Shown: piece by piece, positions 33,101-34,345 of the stretch
Position numbering within the stretch: position 1 is the stretch's first letter
How the letters are laid out: each line of letters begins with the position of its first letter
Assembly (NCBI RefSeq): GCF_932276165.1
Contig: NC_063992.1
Coordinates: 4,164,001-4,228,000, forward strand
DNA from: Plutella xylostella
Lineage: Eukaryota > Arthropoda > Insecta > Lepidoptera > Plutellidae
Direction: 5' to 3'
Length of the DNA stretch: 64,000 nt
Program-made: the position numbers and the translations under genes
Notes under the pieces: model-generated
Told to the model about the DNA's origin: nothing
The model's database searches: none
Seen by the model: the letters and a program-made list of their open reading frames with translations, nothing else

Positions 33101-33168
33101 GCGCGCTGCGCCCCGTGCGGGTCTGCCAGGCCTGCCACGACAAGATACACGCGGGGAAAGACCATTAG
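1..33168 (+). CDS. bchs: bchs/WDFY3 (ALFY) homologue, 33 exons, 5' partial; gene span
   Basis: Large BEACH-family scaffold. In flies and mammals the family links ubiquitinated protein aggregates to the autophagy machinery, binding PI3P through FYVE and Atg8 proteins through a LIR. Seen here: 33 exons with consensus AG/GT borders and fully consistent phases, 6366 coding bases, 2121 codons and a TAG stop. In window residue numbers: helical armadillo-like region about 1 to 880, PH-BEACH about 885 to 1159, BEACH about 1160 to 1479 (motifs NFQYLMHLNTLAGRSYNDLM, YPVFPWILADYD, HYGTHYSSAMIV, LIPEFFYLPEF, GDVILPPWAKGDPREFI), WD40 about 1480 to 1702, acidic linker 1703 to 1975, WD40 remnant, then FYVE about 2050 to 2121. 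Full-length family members are about 3500 residues, so the N-terminal third is upstream of the window. Several exon ends are tandemly copied in adjacent introns, which will mislead gene predictors. The family is certain; individual exon borders are inferred from sequence only. Confidence 0.95.
294..874 (+). CDS. bchs: bchs exon 2
   Basis: Longest exon in the window (581 bases). Acceptor TTGTTCCAG, start phase 0 (DLICELEVWLGAPGG), end phase 2 at AAAG before GTTTGT, a weak donor. It encodes amphipathic helices typical of the armadillo-like N-terminal region (LIKSLLEHLLELATE, LLYIINDVKIVSTKNVLIQL). The in-frame read-through past 874 is intron. Confidence 0.9.
960..1165. repeat. Inverted-repeat (MITE-like) sequence in intron 2
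   Basis: The arms CGTGTCGTGTCGTGACGC..CGGTTTCAT (about 1022 to 1052) and ATGAAACCG..GCGTCACGACACG (about 1124 to 1159) are imperfect reverse complements. They flank a GTGTCGCGACAC palindrome near 1095. This explains the only structure in intron 2. No target duplication could be fixed. Confidence 0.5.
1246..1401 (+). CDS. bchs: bchs exon 3
   Basis: Acceptor TCCTCTCAG; entry phase 2 (Arg codon split), exit phase 2 (Trp split) before GTACGT. Encodes FREGVGTGGWLRHSELTATP then GVVLGASVHQHTQLRATLLH. Very GC-rich compared with the flanking introns, so high-scoring shadow frames appear on both strands. Confidence 0.92.
1412..1451 (+). repeat. Short copy of exon 3 sequence just after its donor
   Basis: About 30 bases in the intron repeat the exon-3 stretch coding GTGGWLRH (GGGCGGCTGGCTGCGGCA is shared exactly). 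It lies 11 bases beyond the exon 3 donor. This is the smallest case of the exon-end copying seen throughout the gene. Confidence 0.7.
1575..1730 (+). repeat. Diverged tandem duplication, period about 87 bases, intron 3
   Basis: Two blocks beginning GACATTC, at 1575 and 1662, share CATTATCGG/GTTATCGGG-like and ACATACATxxATCAGGTATTTA segments in the same order. They are clearly diverged. Nothing else is recognisable in the 415-base intron 1402 to 1816 apart from the short exon-3 copy. Confidence 0.5.
1817..2111 (+). CDS. bchs: bchs exon 4
   Basis: Acceptor CTTTCCTAACAG; the first G completes the split Trp; ends phase 0 at CAG before GTGAGC. Peptide VILAHLEIPELYYLLFGLTL then GQPMRTVSAEKSVSMERVWA. 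Continues the helical scaffold region. Confidence 0.93.
2279..2317. repeat. Perfect hairpin in intron 4
   Basis: TAGCTCCTGAACAT (2281 to 2294) and ATGTTCAGGAGCTA (2302 to 2315) are perfect reverse complements with a 7-base loop. Two more A:T pairs extend the stem to 16 bp. Confidence 0.85.
2388..2508 (+). CDS. bchs: bchs exon 5
   Basis: Acceptor TTATTTCAG; phase 0 in, phase 1 out before GTAAGA. Encodes VLFSLYNTLPDFVPVMMMAE and VLNALASTLFPPNGTDDLHT. Frame joins exactly to exon 6. Confidence 0.92.
2646..4254. mobile_element. Candidate non-autonomous inverted-repeat element, 1.6 kb, intron 5
   Basis: A perfect 14-bp terminal inverted repeat, ATAGGGAATATGCA at 2646 and its reverse complement ending at 4254, brackets 1609 bases. 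Weaker sub-terminal matches exist, such as TGTGACGTCA near 2817 and its complement region near 4055. There is no coding capacity. A SINE and an AAG microsatellite (about 3148 to 3170) lie inside. Superfamily is undetermined and no secure target duplication was found. Confidence 0.45.
3229..3425 (+). repeat. Lepidopteran-type SINE copy
   Basis: Contains CCACCACGCTGGTCCACTGC, GATTGGTGGGTTCACA and GAGGTTTCCTCACGATGTTT in order. Related copies lie in this window at 19312 to 19560 and 61728 to 61850 (plus) and at 41590 to 41700 and 61140 to 61300 (minus). Confidence 0.75.
4316..4494 (+). CDS. bchs: bchs exon 6
   Basis: Acceptor CCAAATACAG; phase 1 in, phase 0 out at CCG before GTATGT. Peptide GISESGDSSGASTPGSEKEV (a serine-rich loop), then AARAVVMDFLKVIVLDSLPL-like helix read as HPARAVVMDFLKVIVLDSL. 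The next exon lies beyond a 2.5-kb intron that holds a transposon. Confidence 0.9.
4495..5251. other. Intron 6, left part: nothing recognised
   Basis: AT-rich sequence between the exon 6 donor and the Tc1-like insertion. I see no open frame, splice-bordered exon or clear repeat apart from a short duplicated TATTAAATATTAT stretch near 5167 to 5208. Confidence 0.6.
5254..6900 (+). mobile_element. Tc1-like DNA transposon, 1647 bp, nearly intact, intron 6
   Basis: The terminal inverted repeats begin CACTCGCGAGCAACCAAATC. The first 41 bases of each end match with one mismatch, flanked by TA at 5252 and 6901, the expected Tc1/mariner target duplication. Looser sub-terminal inverted similarity continues inward (GATATGTCATT near 5341 and its complement near 6810). 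It carries one uninterrupted transposase frame. High end identity and an open frame indicate recent insertion; activity itself cannot be judged. Confidence 0.93.
5589..6620 (+). CDS. Tc1 family transposase (DD34E), 343 aa
   Basis: Cut-and-paste transposase. N-terminal paired-like helix-turn-helix about residues 5 to 45 (QRAVAAQLHLSQSAVSRVYR), a GRPR-like hook (RRPRTGR) at 51 to 56, and a second HTH region about 80 to 110. Catalytic triad: D150 in LFTDECRV, D245 in LMHDNARCHTA and E280 in SPDLNPIEHLWDELK, with 34 residues between D245 and E280, as in Tc1. The start ATGGATACC is preferred because it begins the HTH region at the usual distance and gives the usual length of about 340; an upstream ATG at 5559 would add 10 residues. 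No stop or frameshift interrupts it. Confidence 0.93.
   Translation: MDTTPEEAAQVVALLQQGLSQRAVAAQLHLSQSAVSRVYRRFQETGAFNRRPRTGRHRCTSERDDRFIVSTSLRNRHLTGVDVQQELRRVRQVAVSEWTVRRRLKEANLTPKRPASGPKLTAGHRQARLQFAREHLDWSIAQWRSVLFTDECRVCLHGSDRRGRVYRRPGERFAQCCFAETVAYGGGSCMMWAGISLEGKTALVFVPGGGRGGGLTADRYITDILLGHVVPYAEFVGEDFVLMHDNARCHTARVSRQFLREKELRTMDWPALSPDLNPIEHLWDELKRRVRARNPVPASVDELKTALLEEWDGIPQETVKKLIRSMRNRLQAVIRARGGNTKY
6988..7197 (+). CDS. bchs: bchs exon 7
   Basis: Strong acceptor TTCTTCCCCCCACAG; 210 bases, phase 0 in and out, donor GTTAGT. Encodes VIDLVLDASPPNSTSQQQVE and NISNVCYLAARLVDKLWQGQ. It begins only 86 bases after the transposon target site, so the insertion nearly abuts the splice site. 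Confidence 0.92.
7198..7494. other. Intron 7: nothing recognised
   Basis: AT-rich; no repeat or open frame of note. Confidence 0.6.
7495..7673 (+). CDS. bchs: bchs exon 8
   Basis: Acceptor TATTTTCCAG; phase 0 in, phase 2 out before GTATGT. Encodes VFDFIVKLVTQAKKKSNVMS, GLHHCLNRTILYLLSRSTDS and ends LHKLTTN plus a split Arg. Confidence 0.93.
7674..8050. other. Intron 8: nothing recognised
   Basis: AT-rich intron with no identifiable repeat. A frame starting at 7968 runs into exon 9 but only its exon part is coding. Confidence 0.6.
8051..8229 (+). CDS. bchs: bchs exon 9
   Basis: Acceptor ACCATTCCAG; completes the split Arg, then LLIFGAGNHELEFIGCLTYC and MRTTWHVNPSGDLECCDEKL; phase 1 out before GTACTG. 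The 3' 100 bases are repeated downstream in the intron. Confidence 0.92.
8317..8420 (+). repeat. Partial tandem copy of bchs exon 9 in intron 9
   Basis: Starts at ACAACATGAAGATCAC and follows exon 9 to GCACCAAG, with a few substitutions (CACAGTGGACTCACTCATGC against CACGGTGGACTCGCGCATGC). It lacks any acceptor. GTACTGTAGTAG-type repeats fill the 80 bases between original and copy. Confidence 0.85.
8585..8675 (+). other. Exon-like orphan block in intron 9
   Basis: A 91-base block with AG before it and GTTTGT after it, and 30 open codons in one frame (SYLQDEKCIMHIVHAIMPLF then CKQKQRSKLQ). It cannot be a bchs cassette in that frame, because exons 9 and 10 join in phase 1 and 91 bases would shift them. 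It may be a captured exon fragment of another gene or chance. I do not recognise its parent. Confidence 0.35.
8725..8801 (+). CDS. bchs: bchs exon 10
   Basis: Acceptor GCTTGTTACAG; phase 1 in (Gly codon completed by GT), phase 0 out before GTAAGT. Encodes GRNLMAGAARRIWEELYACK then KPAIEE, well matched to the family segment just upstream of the PH-BEACH region. Confidence 0.93.
8931..9056 (+). CDS. bchs: bchs exon 11
   Basis: Acceptor TGTGCCCACAG; 126 bases, phase 0 both ends, donor GTAATC. Encodes VLKTSLVAATGNSRAPDLPA and AHKLWSSYIDTERK, a conserved family block. Confidence 0.93.
9308..9492 (+). CDS. bchs: bchs exon 12
   Basis: Acceptor GATATTGCAG; phase 0 in, phase 2 out before GTGAGT. Encodes AVYRVPWELHNQIQSKIQKV then TGGLTRLASRTKVKKEDSAK, one of the most conserved insect bchs segments. 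Confidence 0.94.
9493..9872. other. Intron 12: nothing recognised
   Basis: AT-rich; a short (TA) run near 9520 is the only simple sequence. Confidence 0.6.
9873..10131 (+). CDS. bchs: bchs exon 13
   Basis: Acceptor TACTCCACAG; completes Arg, then QVWSACLNTYANTTTHTTRY, SWAELTRERGLWGPPKPSPL and MMRRNHLFYLHYPYRPQN; phase 0 out before GTGAGT. The TRERGLWGP motif is the family signature just before the PH-BEACH domain. Confidence 0.94.
10132..10468. other. Intron 13: nothing recognised
   Basis: 337 AT-rich bases without repeats that I can name. Confidence 0.6.
10469..10614 (+). CDS. bchs: bchs exon 14 (first unit of an exon array)
   Basis: Acceptor CGTTTCCCAACAG; phase 0 in, phase 2 out before GTGAGT. 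Encodes RQLKYKVAQSIDSKEYFHVY, QQWRSGGASLGETDVEHAAL and QTYQEELT. This unit alone carries the full upstream border. Its 3' 117 bases and donor recur five more times directly downstream. Confidence 0.9.
10615..11401 (+). repeat. Tandem array of five extra exon-14 units
   Basis: GTGAGTCAT donors occur at 10615, 10767, 10922, 11077, 11229 and 11381, spaced 152 or 155 bases; the 3-base steps come from CAT triplet number. Each extra unit is a CAT-rich spacer of about 35 bases ending AGCACAG, then 117 bases repeating exon 14 from about GACAGCAAGGAG to CACCAA. Each 117-base copy is open and phase 2 to phase 2, so would splice in frame, but a 35-base intron is too short for normal splicing. Units are nearly identical; the last has AAGGAG for GAGGAG. 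Confidence 0.93.
11402..11753. other. Intron 14, right part: nothing recognised
   Basis: Unique-looking AT-rich sequence between the exon array and exon 15. Confidence 0.55.
11754..11851 (+). CDS. bchs: bchs exon 15
   Basis: Acceptor TTTGTTTCAG; phase 2 in (Asn completed), phase 1 out before GTAACT. Encodes NRDISVETNNEDGSPSDLVS then SGVVSRGNNSGE, a low-complexity linker. It joins in frame to any of the exon-14 donors. Confidence 0.88.
12133..12230 (+). CDS. bchs: bchs exon 16
   Basis: Acceptor TTATTTCCAG; phase 1 in, phase 0 out before GTAAAT. Encodes an acidic and proline stretch (GNEDGPDAEDEDEPPQPPPD) then NQTLLRLLEHHEK, leading into the PH-BEACH fold. Confidence 0.9.
12231..12642. other. 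Intron 16: nothing recognised
   Basis: AT-rich, no named repeat. Confidence 0.55.
12643..12872 (+). CDS. bchs: bchs exon 17 (PH-BEACH domain)
   Basis: Acceptor CTTCCCTTACAG; phase 0 in, phase 2 out before GTAATG. Encodes ISHMFRCARIQGLDTTEGLL, LFGREHCYVIDGFTLLKNRE and SCSKFLYEDIR, the PH-like domain that packs against BEACH in this family. Confidence 0.94.
13504..13817 (+). pseudogene. Transposase pseudogene, penultimate exon (DDE C-terminal part)
   Basis: Encodes EYGHIVLRLPPYHPELNPIE then LLWGYVKGELARTSI, the last catalytic region of an IS630/Tc1/mariner-superfamily DDE transposase. An in-frame TAA at 13768 interrupts it; reading on gives DEYYKSDRVFDDVLD and a split Arg before donor GTATGT at 13818. 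The catalytic D region and N-terminus are missing, so it is inactive. Confidence 0.8.
14174..14240 (+). repeat. tRNA-like module, left end of nested element
   Basis: Shows an A-box-like TAGCTCATTGG and a B-box-like GTTCGAGTCC about 43 bases apart, as in tRNA genes. D, T and acceptor stems do not pair well, so it is tRNA-like and not a functional tRNA. Confidence 0.6.
14520..15118 (+). pseudogene. Decayed transposase of the nested element
   Basis: The first part encodes an HTH (ISEIARRLT) interrupted by an apparent 93-base GT..AG intron (14626 to 14718), then RRTVQLWVHRYADSGHVDS. A stop near 14828 and frame changes follow. Later frames give LQTVRVHLRAAGLRCRRPAK and NVVIFSDEKSFKSDKDGG, which contains the first catalytic Asp. 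The second Asp and the Glu are absent; the frame ends at 15118. Confidence 0.7.
15598..15672 (-). repeat. tRNA-like module, right end of nested element
   Basis: The minus strand reads TGGCTCAGTTGG (A-box consensus) and GGTTCAAATCC (B-box consensus) 43 bases apart, with AGACTTACATGAA between them matching AGACTTATGAAA of the left module. One base is missing from the T arm and the acceptor ends do not pair. Confidence 0.65.
15903..16011 (+). pseudogene. Transposase pseudogene, last exon (acidic tail)
   Basis: Acceptor TTTTTGTCTTAG; the first A completes the Arg split at 13817, then FIIEVNENDDEDEDDDDDEQ and VQTESEHESYMEIDL end at TAA. The phase fit with 13817 is what shows that 13818 to 15902 is an intron of this pseudogene. 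Confidence 0.7.
16375..16480 (+). CDS. bchs: bchs exon 18 (PH-BEACH)
   Basis: Acceptor ATTTTTTGCAG; completes the Arg split 3.5 kb upstream, then EVHKRRYLLQPIALEVFSSD and GRNYLLAFPRKVRNK; phase 0 out before GTAAGA. Typical last strands and helix of the PH-BEACH fold. Confidence 0.94.
16736..16885 (+). CDS. bchs: bchs exon 19
   Basis: Acceptor CTCTATTCAG; 150 bases, phase 0 both ends, donor GTGAGA. Encodes VYSRFTALATGMADSAAGSV then GGLLATLIGDTSVTQRWL; the TQRW motif is the PH to BEACH junction. Confidence 0.94.
17155..17373 (+). CDS. bchs: bchs exon 20 (BEACH domain start)
   Basis: Acceptor TCTTATTTCCAG; phase 0 both ends, donor GTGAGG. Encodes RGEISNFQYLMHLNTLAGRS, YNDLMQYPVFPWILADYDS and TKPMGAQSPDRLEQFRKRYK, near-diagnostic BEACH sequence. 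Confidence 0.97.
17374..17706. other. Intron 20: nothing recognised
   Basis: 333 bases; shadow frames on the minus strand only. Confidence 0.6.
17707..17858 (+). CDS. bchs: bchs exon 21 (BEACH)
   Basis: Acceptor CTTCTCCTCAG; phase 0 in, phase 2 out before GTATAC. Encodes EWDDPHGETPPYHYGTHYSS, AMIVCSYLVRMEPFTQHFLR and LQGGHFDLAD. Confidence 0.97.
17961..18022 (+). repeat. RTE-type LINE 3'-end fragment in intron 21
   Basis: Frame reads RPPARWGDDLRKVAGND, the C-terminal motif of the RTE ORF present in full at 45680 to 45760. Short, 5'-truncated remnant. Confidence 0.7.
18023..18548. other. Intron 21, right part: nothing recognised
   Basis: AT-rich; no named repeat. Confidence 0.5.
18549..18676 (+). 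CDS. bchs: bchs exon 22 (BEACH)
   Basis: Acceptor TTTTTATTCCAG; completes Arg, then MFHSVKEAWNSASRHNMADV, KELIPEFFYLPEFLVNSNNF and DL; phase 1 out before GTAAGA. Confidence 0.97.
18677..19034. other. Intron 22: nothing recognised
   Basis: 358 bases of AT-rich intron. Confidence 0.6.
19035..19269 (+). CDS. bchs: bchs exon 23 (BEACH)
   Basis: Acceptor CTGTCCCCAG; phase 1 in, phase 2 out before GTGAGT. Encodes GDVILPPWAKGDPREFIRMH, HWIDLVFGHKQQGPPAVEAA and NVFHHLFYEGNVDIY. Its last 175 bases are repeated at 19589. Confidence 0.97.
19312..19560 (+). repeat. SINE copy between exon 23 and its partial duplicate
   Basis: Contains CACGCTGGTCCACAGCGG, TTTGGAGGGTTTATACACCT and GGATTCGAACCCGCTTC; same family as 3229 to 3425. 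It sits exactly between the original exon and the copy. Confidence 0.7.
19589..19766 (+). repeat. Partial tandem copy of bchs exon 23 with its donor
   Basis: About 175 bases from CGCGAGTTCATCCGC to GATATTTACAAGTGAGTT match 19095 to 19275 almost perfectly; differences are mostly silent (CAC to CAT, GGT to GGC, GGG to GGC). The donor is kept. The upstream edge has AG but no pyrimidine tract, so it is probably not a usable exon. Confidence 0.93.
19897..20000 (+). repeat. Dispersed MITE-like repeat fragment
   Basis: Starts ACAGGGTGCTGCAAAAAG and contains GCGTGTGCAGCATGTT and GAAATCAGAATGT. The same order recurs at 20302 to 20410. Confidence 0.55.
20302..20530 (+). repeat. Dispersed MITE-like repeat fragments (two, adjacent)
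   Basis: First copy ACAGGTTGTTGCAAAAAGGG with ACGTGTGCAGCATGTT. A second block from 20436 (CAGGGTGTTG) runs to AGCCGAAAGGGCGTTACTCA and GTCACTCTGAAAAACTTTTA. Related to the family at 23545 and near the FYVE exon. Confidence 0.5.
20733..20792 (+). repeat. SINE 3' end fragment
   Basis: TACATTAGTACAAGGCG, GAGAGTGTGT and a T run match the 3' end of the tRNA-derived SINE at 53023 to 53303. Confidence 0.6.
20793..23544. other. Intron 23, middle part: no gene recognised
   Basis: AT-rich sequence with short chance frames on both strands. A GC-richer patch lies at 22700 to 22900, with an 11-bp inverted pair (AGTTCCACAGC at 22861 and its complement ending 22902). No protein family is recognised in the frames at 21399 to 21743 or 23059 to 23286. 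Confidence 0.4.
23545..23806. mobile_element. MITE, about 260 bp
   Basis: Imperfect terminal inverted repeats: ACAAGGTATTGAAAAAAGGG at the left and, reverse complemented from the right, ACAGGATGTTGCAAAAAGGG. Its right half (GTTGTTCAGAATAACC, TTTCGGCACGGTATACCC) is the same sequence found fused to the decoy FYVE exon near 32897. Superfamily not determined. Confidence 0.65.
23807..25269. other. Intron 23, right part: nothing firm
   Basis: Very AT-rich. A MITE-type end (CAACACCCTGTATA near 24441) is visible but its partner end is not clear. Confidence 0.4.
25348..26346. mobile_element. 999-bp inverted-repeat element with CATA target duplication
   Basis: Ends TGTCGCAGCCGGATCGTATA and its complement at the right; inverted similarity extends for more than 100 bases (CGCATTACA, TTTGTAATGCGGC, ATCAACGTTTAGCCG). 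CATA flanks both sides (25344, 26347). The arms are themselves rich in GTAATGCGGC/GCCGCATTAC palindromes. No coding capacity except an inserted LINE tail. Superfamily unknown. Confidence 0.85.
25889..26034 (+). repeat. RTE LINE 3' end inserted in the 999-bp element
   Basis: Frame VGRPQARWGDDLRKVAGNDW then MWKAVDRIQWRALGEAYVQK and TGA, followed by a TGATGATGA tail. This is the C-terminus of an RTE ORF2-type protein, related to the full copy at 42827 to 45802. Confidence 0.85.
26748..26974 (+). CDS. bchs: bchs exon 24 (BEACH end)
   Basis: Acceptor CTCCCTTTCAG after a 7.5-kb intron; phase 2 in, phase 1 out before GTATGT. Encodes IDDPLKKTATIGFINNFGQI, PKQLFKKAHPSKK and KLFFHNLDNLRPSLQPVK, closing the BEACH domain. 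Confidence 0.96.
27191..27444 (+). CDS. bchs: bchs exon 25 (WD40)
   Basis: Acceptor TTTTATTACAG; phase 1 in, phase 0 out before GTTAGT. Encodes VKGPVGQILYTEKAILAVEQ, NKVLMPPTYNKYVAWGFADH and CVCPNAKTIVTAGTST, the first propeller blades. Confidence 0.95.
27445..27913. other. Intron 25: nothing recognised
   Basis: 469 AT-rich bases. Confidence 0.55.
27914..28153 (+). CDS. bchs: bchs exon 26 (WD40)
   Basis: Acceptor ACCATTTCAG; 240 bases, phase 0 both ends, donor GTGAGT. Contains a textbook WD repeat: LYGHEEAVTSLAASSAYNLV then VSGSRDGVAIVWDIERGMF. Confidence 0.96.
28154..28514. other. Intron 26: nothing recognised
   Basis: 361 bases, no repeat identified. Confidence 0.55.
28515..28688 (+). 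CDS. bchs: bchs exon 27 (WD40)
   Basis: Acceptor CTTTTCCAG; 174 bases, phase 0 both ends, donor GTCAGT. Encodes GDIATCAGSWLHVWSINGTL and EWDPLHVVVTGNADGVVR, two WD-type blades. Confidence 0.95.
28972..29290 (+). CDS. bchs: bchs exon 28 (WD40 end, acidic linker)
   Basis: Acceptor TTCCTTTCACAG; phase 0 in, phase 1 out before GTTAGT. Begins MWSIDYVVDTEEEQAQPTEE and continues as a Glu/Lys-rich disordered segment ending in the helix RVEELVKQMSLSQEIE. Confidence 0.93.
29388..29500 (-). repeat. LINE 3'-end-like repeat with CAT microsatellite
   Basis: (ATC)n followed by CAGCCTATGTCAACCCACTG and GGTATAGGCCTCCTCCATG. On the minus strand this is the GAGGCCTATACC..AGTGG ending with GATGAT tail typical of RTE-like 3' ends. 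Confidence 0.6.
29552..29848 (+). CDS. bchs: bchs exon 29 (acidic/basic linker)
   Basis: Acceptor TACTTTTAACAG; phase 1 in, phase 1 out before GTGAGT. Encodes NLAKSTGNLTKSGSESSLSD, charged stretches, and ends LRRKSKGINPLFRK. Disordered; low conservation expected. Confidence 0.88.
29849..30229. other. Intron 29: nothing recognised
   Basis: 381 AT-rich bases. Confidence 0.55.
30230..30433 (+). CDS. bchs: bchs exon 30 (linker with candidate LIR)
   Basis: Acceptor CTCACCACCAG; phase 1 in and out, donor GTAATT. Encodes GGSIGESTESGSLDAAPASD then SKSDTSLTDSFVVVSAPESP. FVVV preceded by Ser, Thr and Asp (30352 to 30363) fits the W/F/Y-x-x-L/I/V Atg8-interaction pattern, at the place where human WDFY3 carries FIFV. 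Confidence 0.9.
30676..30839 (+). CDS. bchs: bchs exon 31 (first unit of a donor array)
   Basis: Acceptor CTTTCCTTCCAG; phase 1 in, phase 0 out before GTGAGT at 30840. Encodes LAGSIKWRRRLVFRGKLTMH, TAFSRRDNASPAPVTCVAAA and RGLAVGDARGR, matching the conserved LVFR/KLTMHTAF and VGDxRGR blades. Extremely GC-rich. Its last 46 bases and donor recur 12 times downstream. Confidence 0.93.
30840..31970 (+). repeat. 91-bp tandem array: 12 extra copies of the exon 31 end plus donor
   Basis: GTGAGTGTAGACC occurs at 30840 and every 91 bases to 31932 (13 donors). Each unit is 33 intron bases ending CTACAG, a 12-base CCTAGTGTCCCG spacer, then GTGACCTGCGTCGCCGCGGG and the rest of the exon end, with the exon-31 stretch GCGCGCAGCGGCC deleted. 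Units are almost identical: one has GTAACCTACG, one GTGAGCGGCG, the last CCGGGTGAGT. A 58-base unit body would not keep frame if spliced in. Confidence 0.95.
32264..32371 (+). CDS. bchs: bchs exon 32 (last WD40 strand, FYVE start)
   Basis: Acceptor GTCTGTTACAG; 108 bases, phase 0 both ends, donor GTACAT. Encodes IFRWSVPDMSSSSGSKGGPA then DHWVRDDTAPYCTQCQ, supplying the FYVE WxxD motif and first CxxC zinc pair. Confidence 0.95.
32826..32912 (+). pseudogene. bchs: Decoy copy of the FYVE exon, truncated
   Basis: Preceded by CCTCCCCCCAG, as strong an acceptor as the real one 175 bases downstream, and in phase with exon 32. Reads VRFTALEQRQDCRECGSVFC then GRNKSCSE and TGA: RRHHC is changed to RQDC, and homology stops after GCGGCCGC, where the sequence becomes the MITE AACAAAAGTTGTTCAGAATG. 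If used it would give a broken FYVE domain and an early stop. Confidence 0.85.
32897..32960. repeat. MITE fragment between decoy and real FYVE exons
   Basis: GTTGTTCAGAATGACCTCCT and TTTCGGCTCACTATATCACT match the MITE right half at 23740 to 23806. A diverged copy of the same stretch (CACCTTTCGGCTCACTAGAC) precedes the decoy at about 32740, showing that a 175-base unit was duplicated. Confidence 0.7.
33001..33168 (+). CDS. bchs: bchs exon 33 (terminal, FYVE zinc finger)
   Basis: Acceptor CTTTTCCCCCCAG; phase 0 in; stop TAG at 33166. Encodes VRFTALERRHHCRECGSVFC, GRCSRYEAPVRRLRALRPVR and VCQACHDKIHAGKDH. With exon 32 this gives all FYVE hallmarks: WVRD, RRHHCRECG, RVC and eight zinc-binding Cys/His positions. 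The PI3P-binding basic motif is intact. Chosen over the other copies because only this one has an acceptor, the full motif and the conserved stop. Confidence 0.96.
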   Translation, partial: VRFTALERRHHCRECGSVFCGRCSRYEAPVRRLRALRPVRVCQACHDKIHAGKDH

Positions 33169-34345
33169 ATTACGCAGCAATTGCTTGATGTGAAGTTCTT
33201 TGGCACGACACCATAAAGTTGCGAAACTGACTTATAGTTACATAGTTAAAGTGTGTGCCAGGCCTGCTATGACAAGATACACTCGGGGAAAGACCATTAG
33301 ATAATGTATTAGTTGGTACTTGATTTGAGGTTATTTGGCAAAGATGCAAAACTGACATACCTACGTATATTTACTGGCCTGCTACGATAAGATAAACTCG
33401 GGGAAAGACCATTAGATTACGCAGTAATTGCTTGATTTGAGGTTATTTTGCGTGTCTGCTACGTTTAGATACACTCGAAAAAACACCATTAGATAACAAT
33501 ATAAGCGGAGCAACAACAGTAAGAACGCAGGCACCACTGCCGCGAGTGCGGCTCGGTGTTCTGCGGGCGCTGCTCGCGCTACGAGGCGCCGGTGCGGAGG
33601 CTGCGCGCGCTGCGCCCCGTCAGGGTCTGCCAGGCCTGCCACGACAAGATACACGCGGGGAAAGACCACTAGATAACGACACACACCAGTAATTGCTTGT
33701 TTTGAGGTTATTTGGCAAAAATGCAAAACTGACATACTTATAGTTACTGGCCTGCTACGGCAAGATACATTCGCGGAAAGACCATTAGATAACGCAGTAA
33801 TTGCTTGACTTGAAGTTCTTTGGTACTTTGGCACGAGACCATAAAGACGCAAAACTGACATACTTATAGTTACATAGTTAAAGTGTGTGCCTGGACTGCT
33901 ACAAGACACACTCGGGCATAGACCATTAGATACCAATATAAGCGGAGCAACAACAATGCGAGCGGCGGCGCCACTGTCGCGAGTGCGGCTCGGTGTTCTG
34001 CGGGCGCTGCTCGCGCTACGAGGCGCCGGTGCGGAGGCTGCGCGCGCTGCGCCCCGTGCGGGTCTGCCAGGCCTGCCACGACAAGATACACTCGGGGAAA
34101 GACCATTAGAATACGCAGTAATGGCGCCTTAGGTGACTGTGCCTAATTCACCAAGTTCTAATTTTGGTTGGTTCAGTCGCCATTTTTTTCCCCCAACCAG
34201 AACCAGAAAGGCACACTCGCTGGAGCTGCTATAATTTCACTTGGTTTTCTTCCCCATTGCTTGACTTGAGGTTATTTGGTGTTAAAGTGTCCGCTACGTT
34301 TAGATACACTCGGGGAAAGAGCACTAGATAACAGCGTAACGATGA
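33169..34345 (+). repeat. Cluster of degenerate FYVE-exon and 3'-UTR copies
   Basis: Two large copies (33524 to 33672 and 33957 to 34110) repeat the exon from CACCACTGCCGCGAGTG to the stop almost unchanged but lack VRFTALE and any acceptor. At least six short copies carry only the end (CxxGCTACGAxAAGATACACTC, GGGGAAAGACCATTAGAT), near 33256, 33378, 33455, 33750, 33885 and 34290. ACGCAGTAATTGCTTGACTT-type UTR sequence lies between them. Probably part of the 3' UTR. Confidence 0.88.

Noticed and set aside
33412..33936. 174-codon minus-strand frame, and the minus-strand frame at 33870 to 34106
   Set aside because: Antisense shadows of the duplicated FYVE exon; no family match and no splice or start context.
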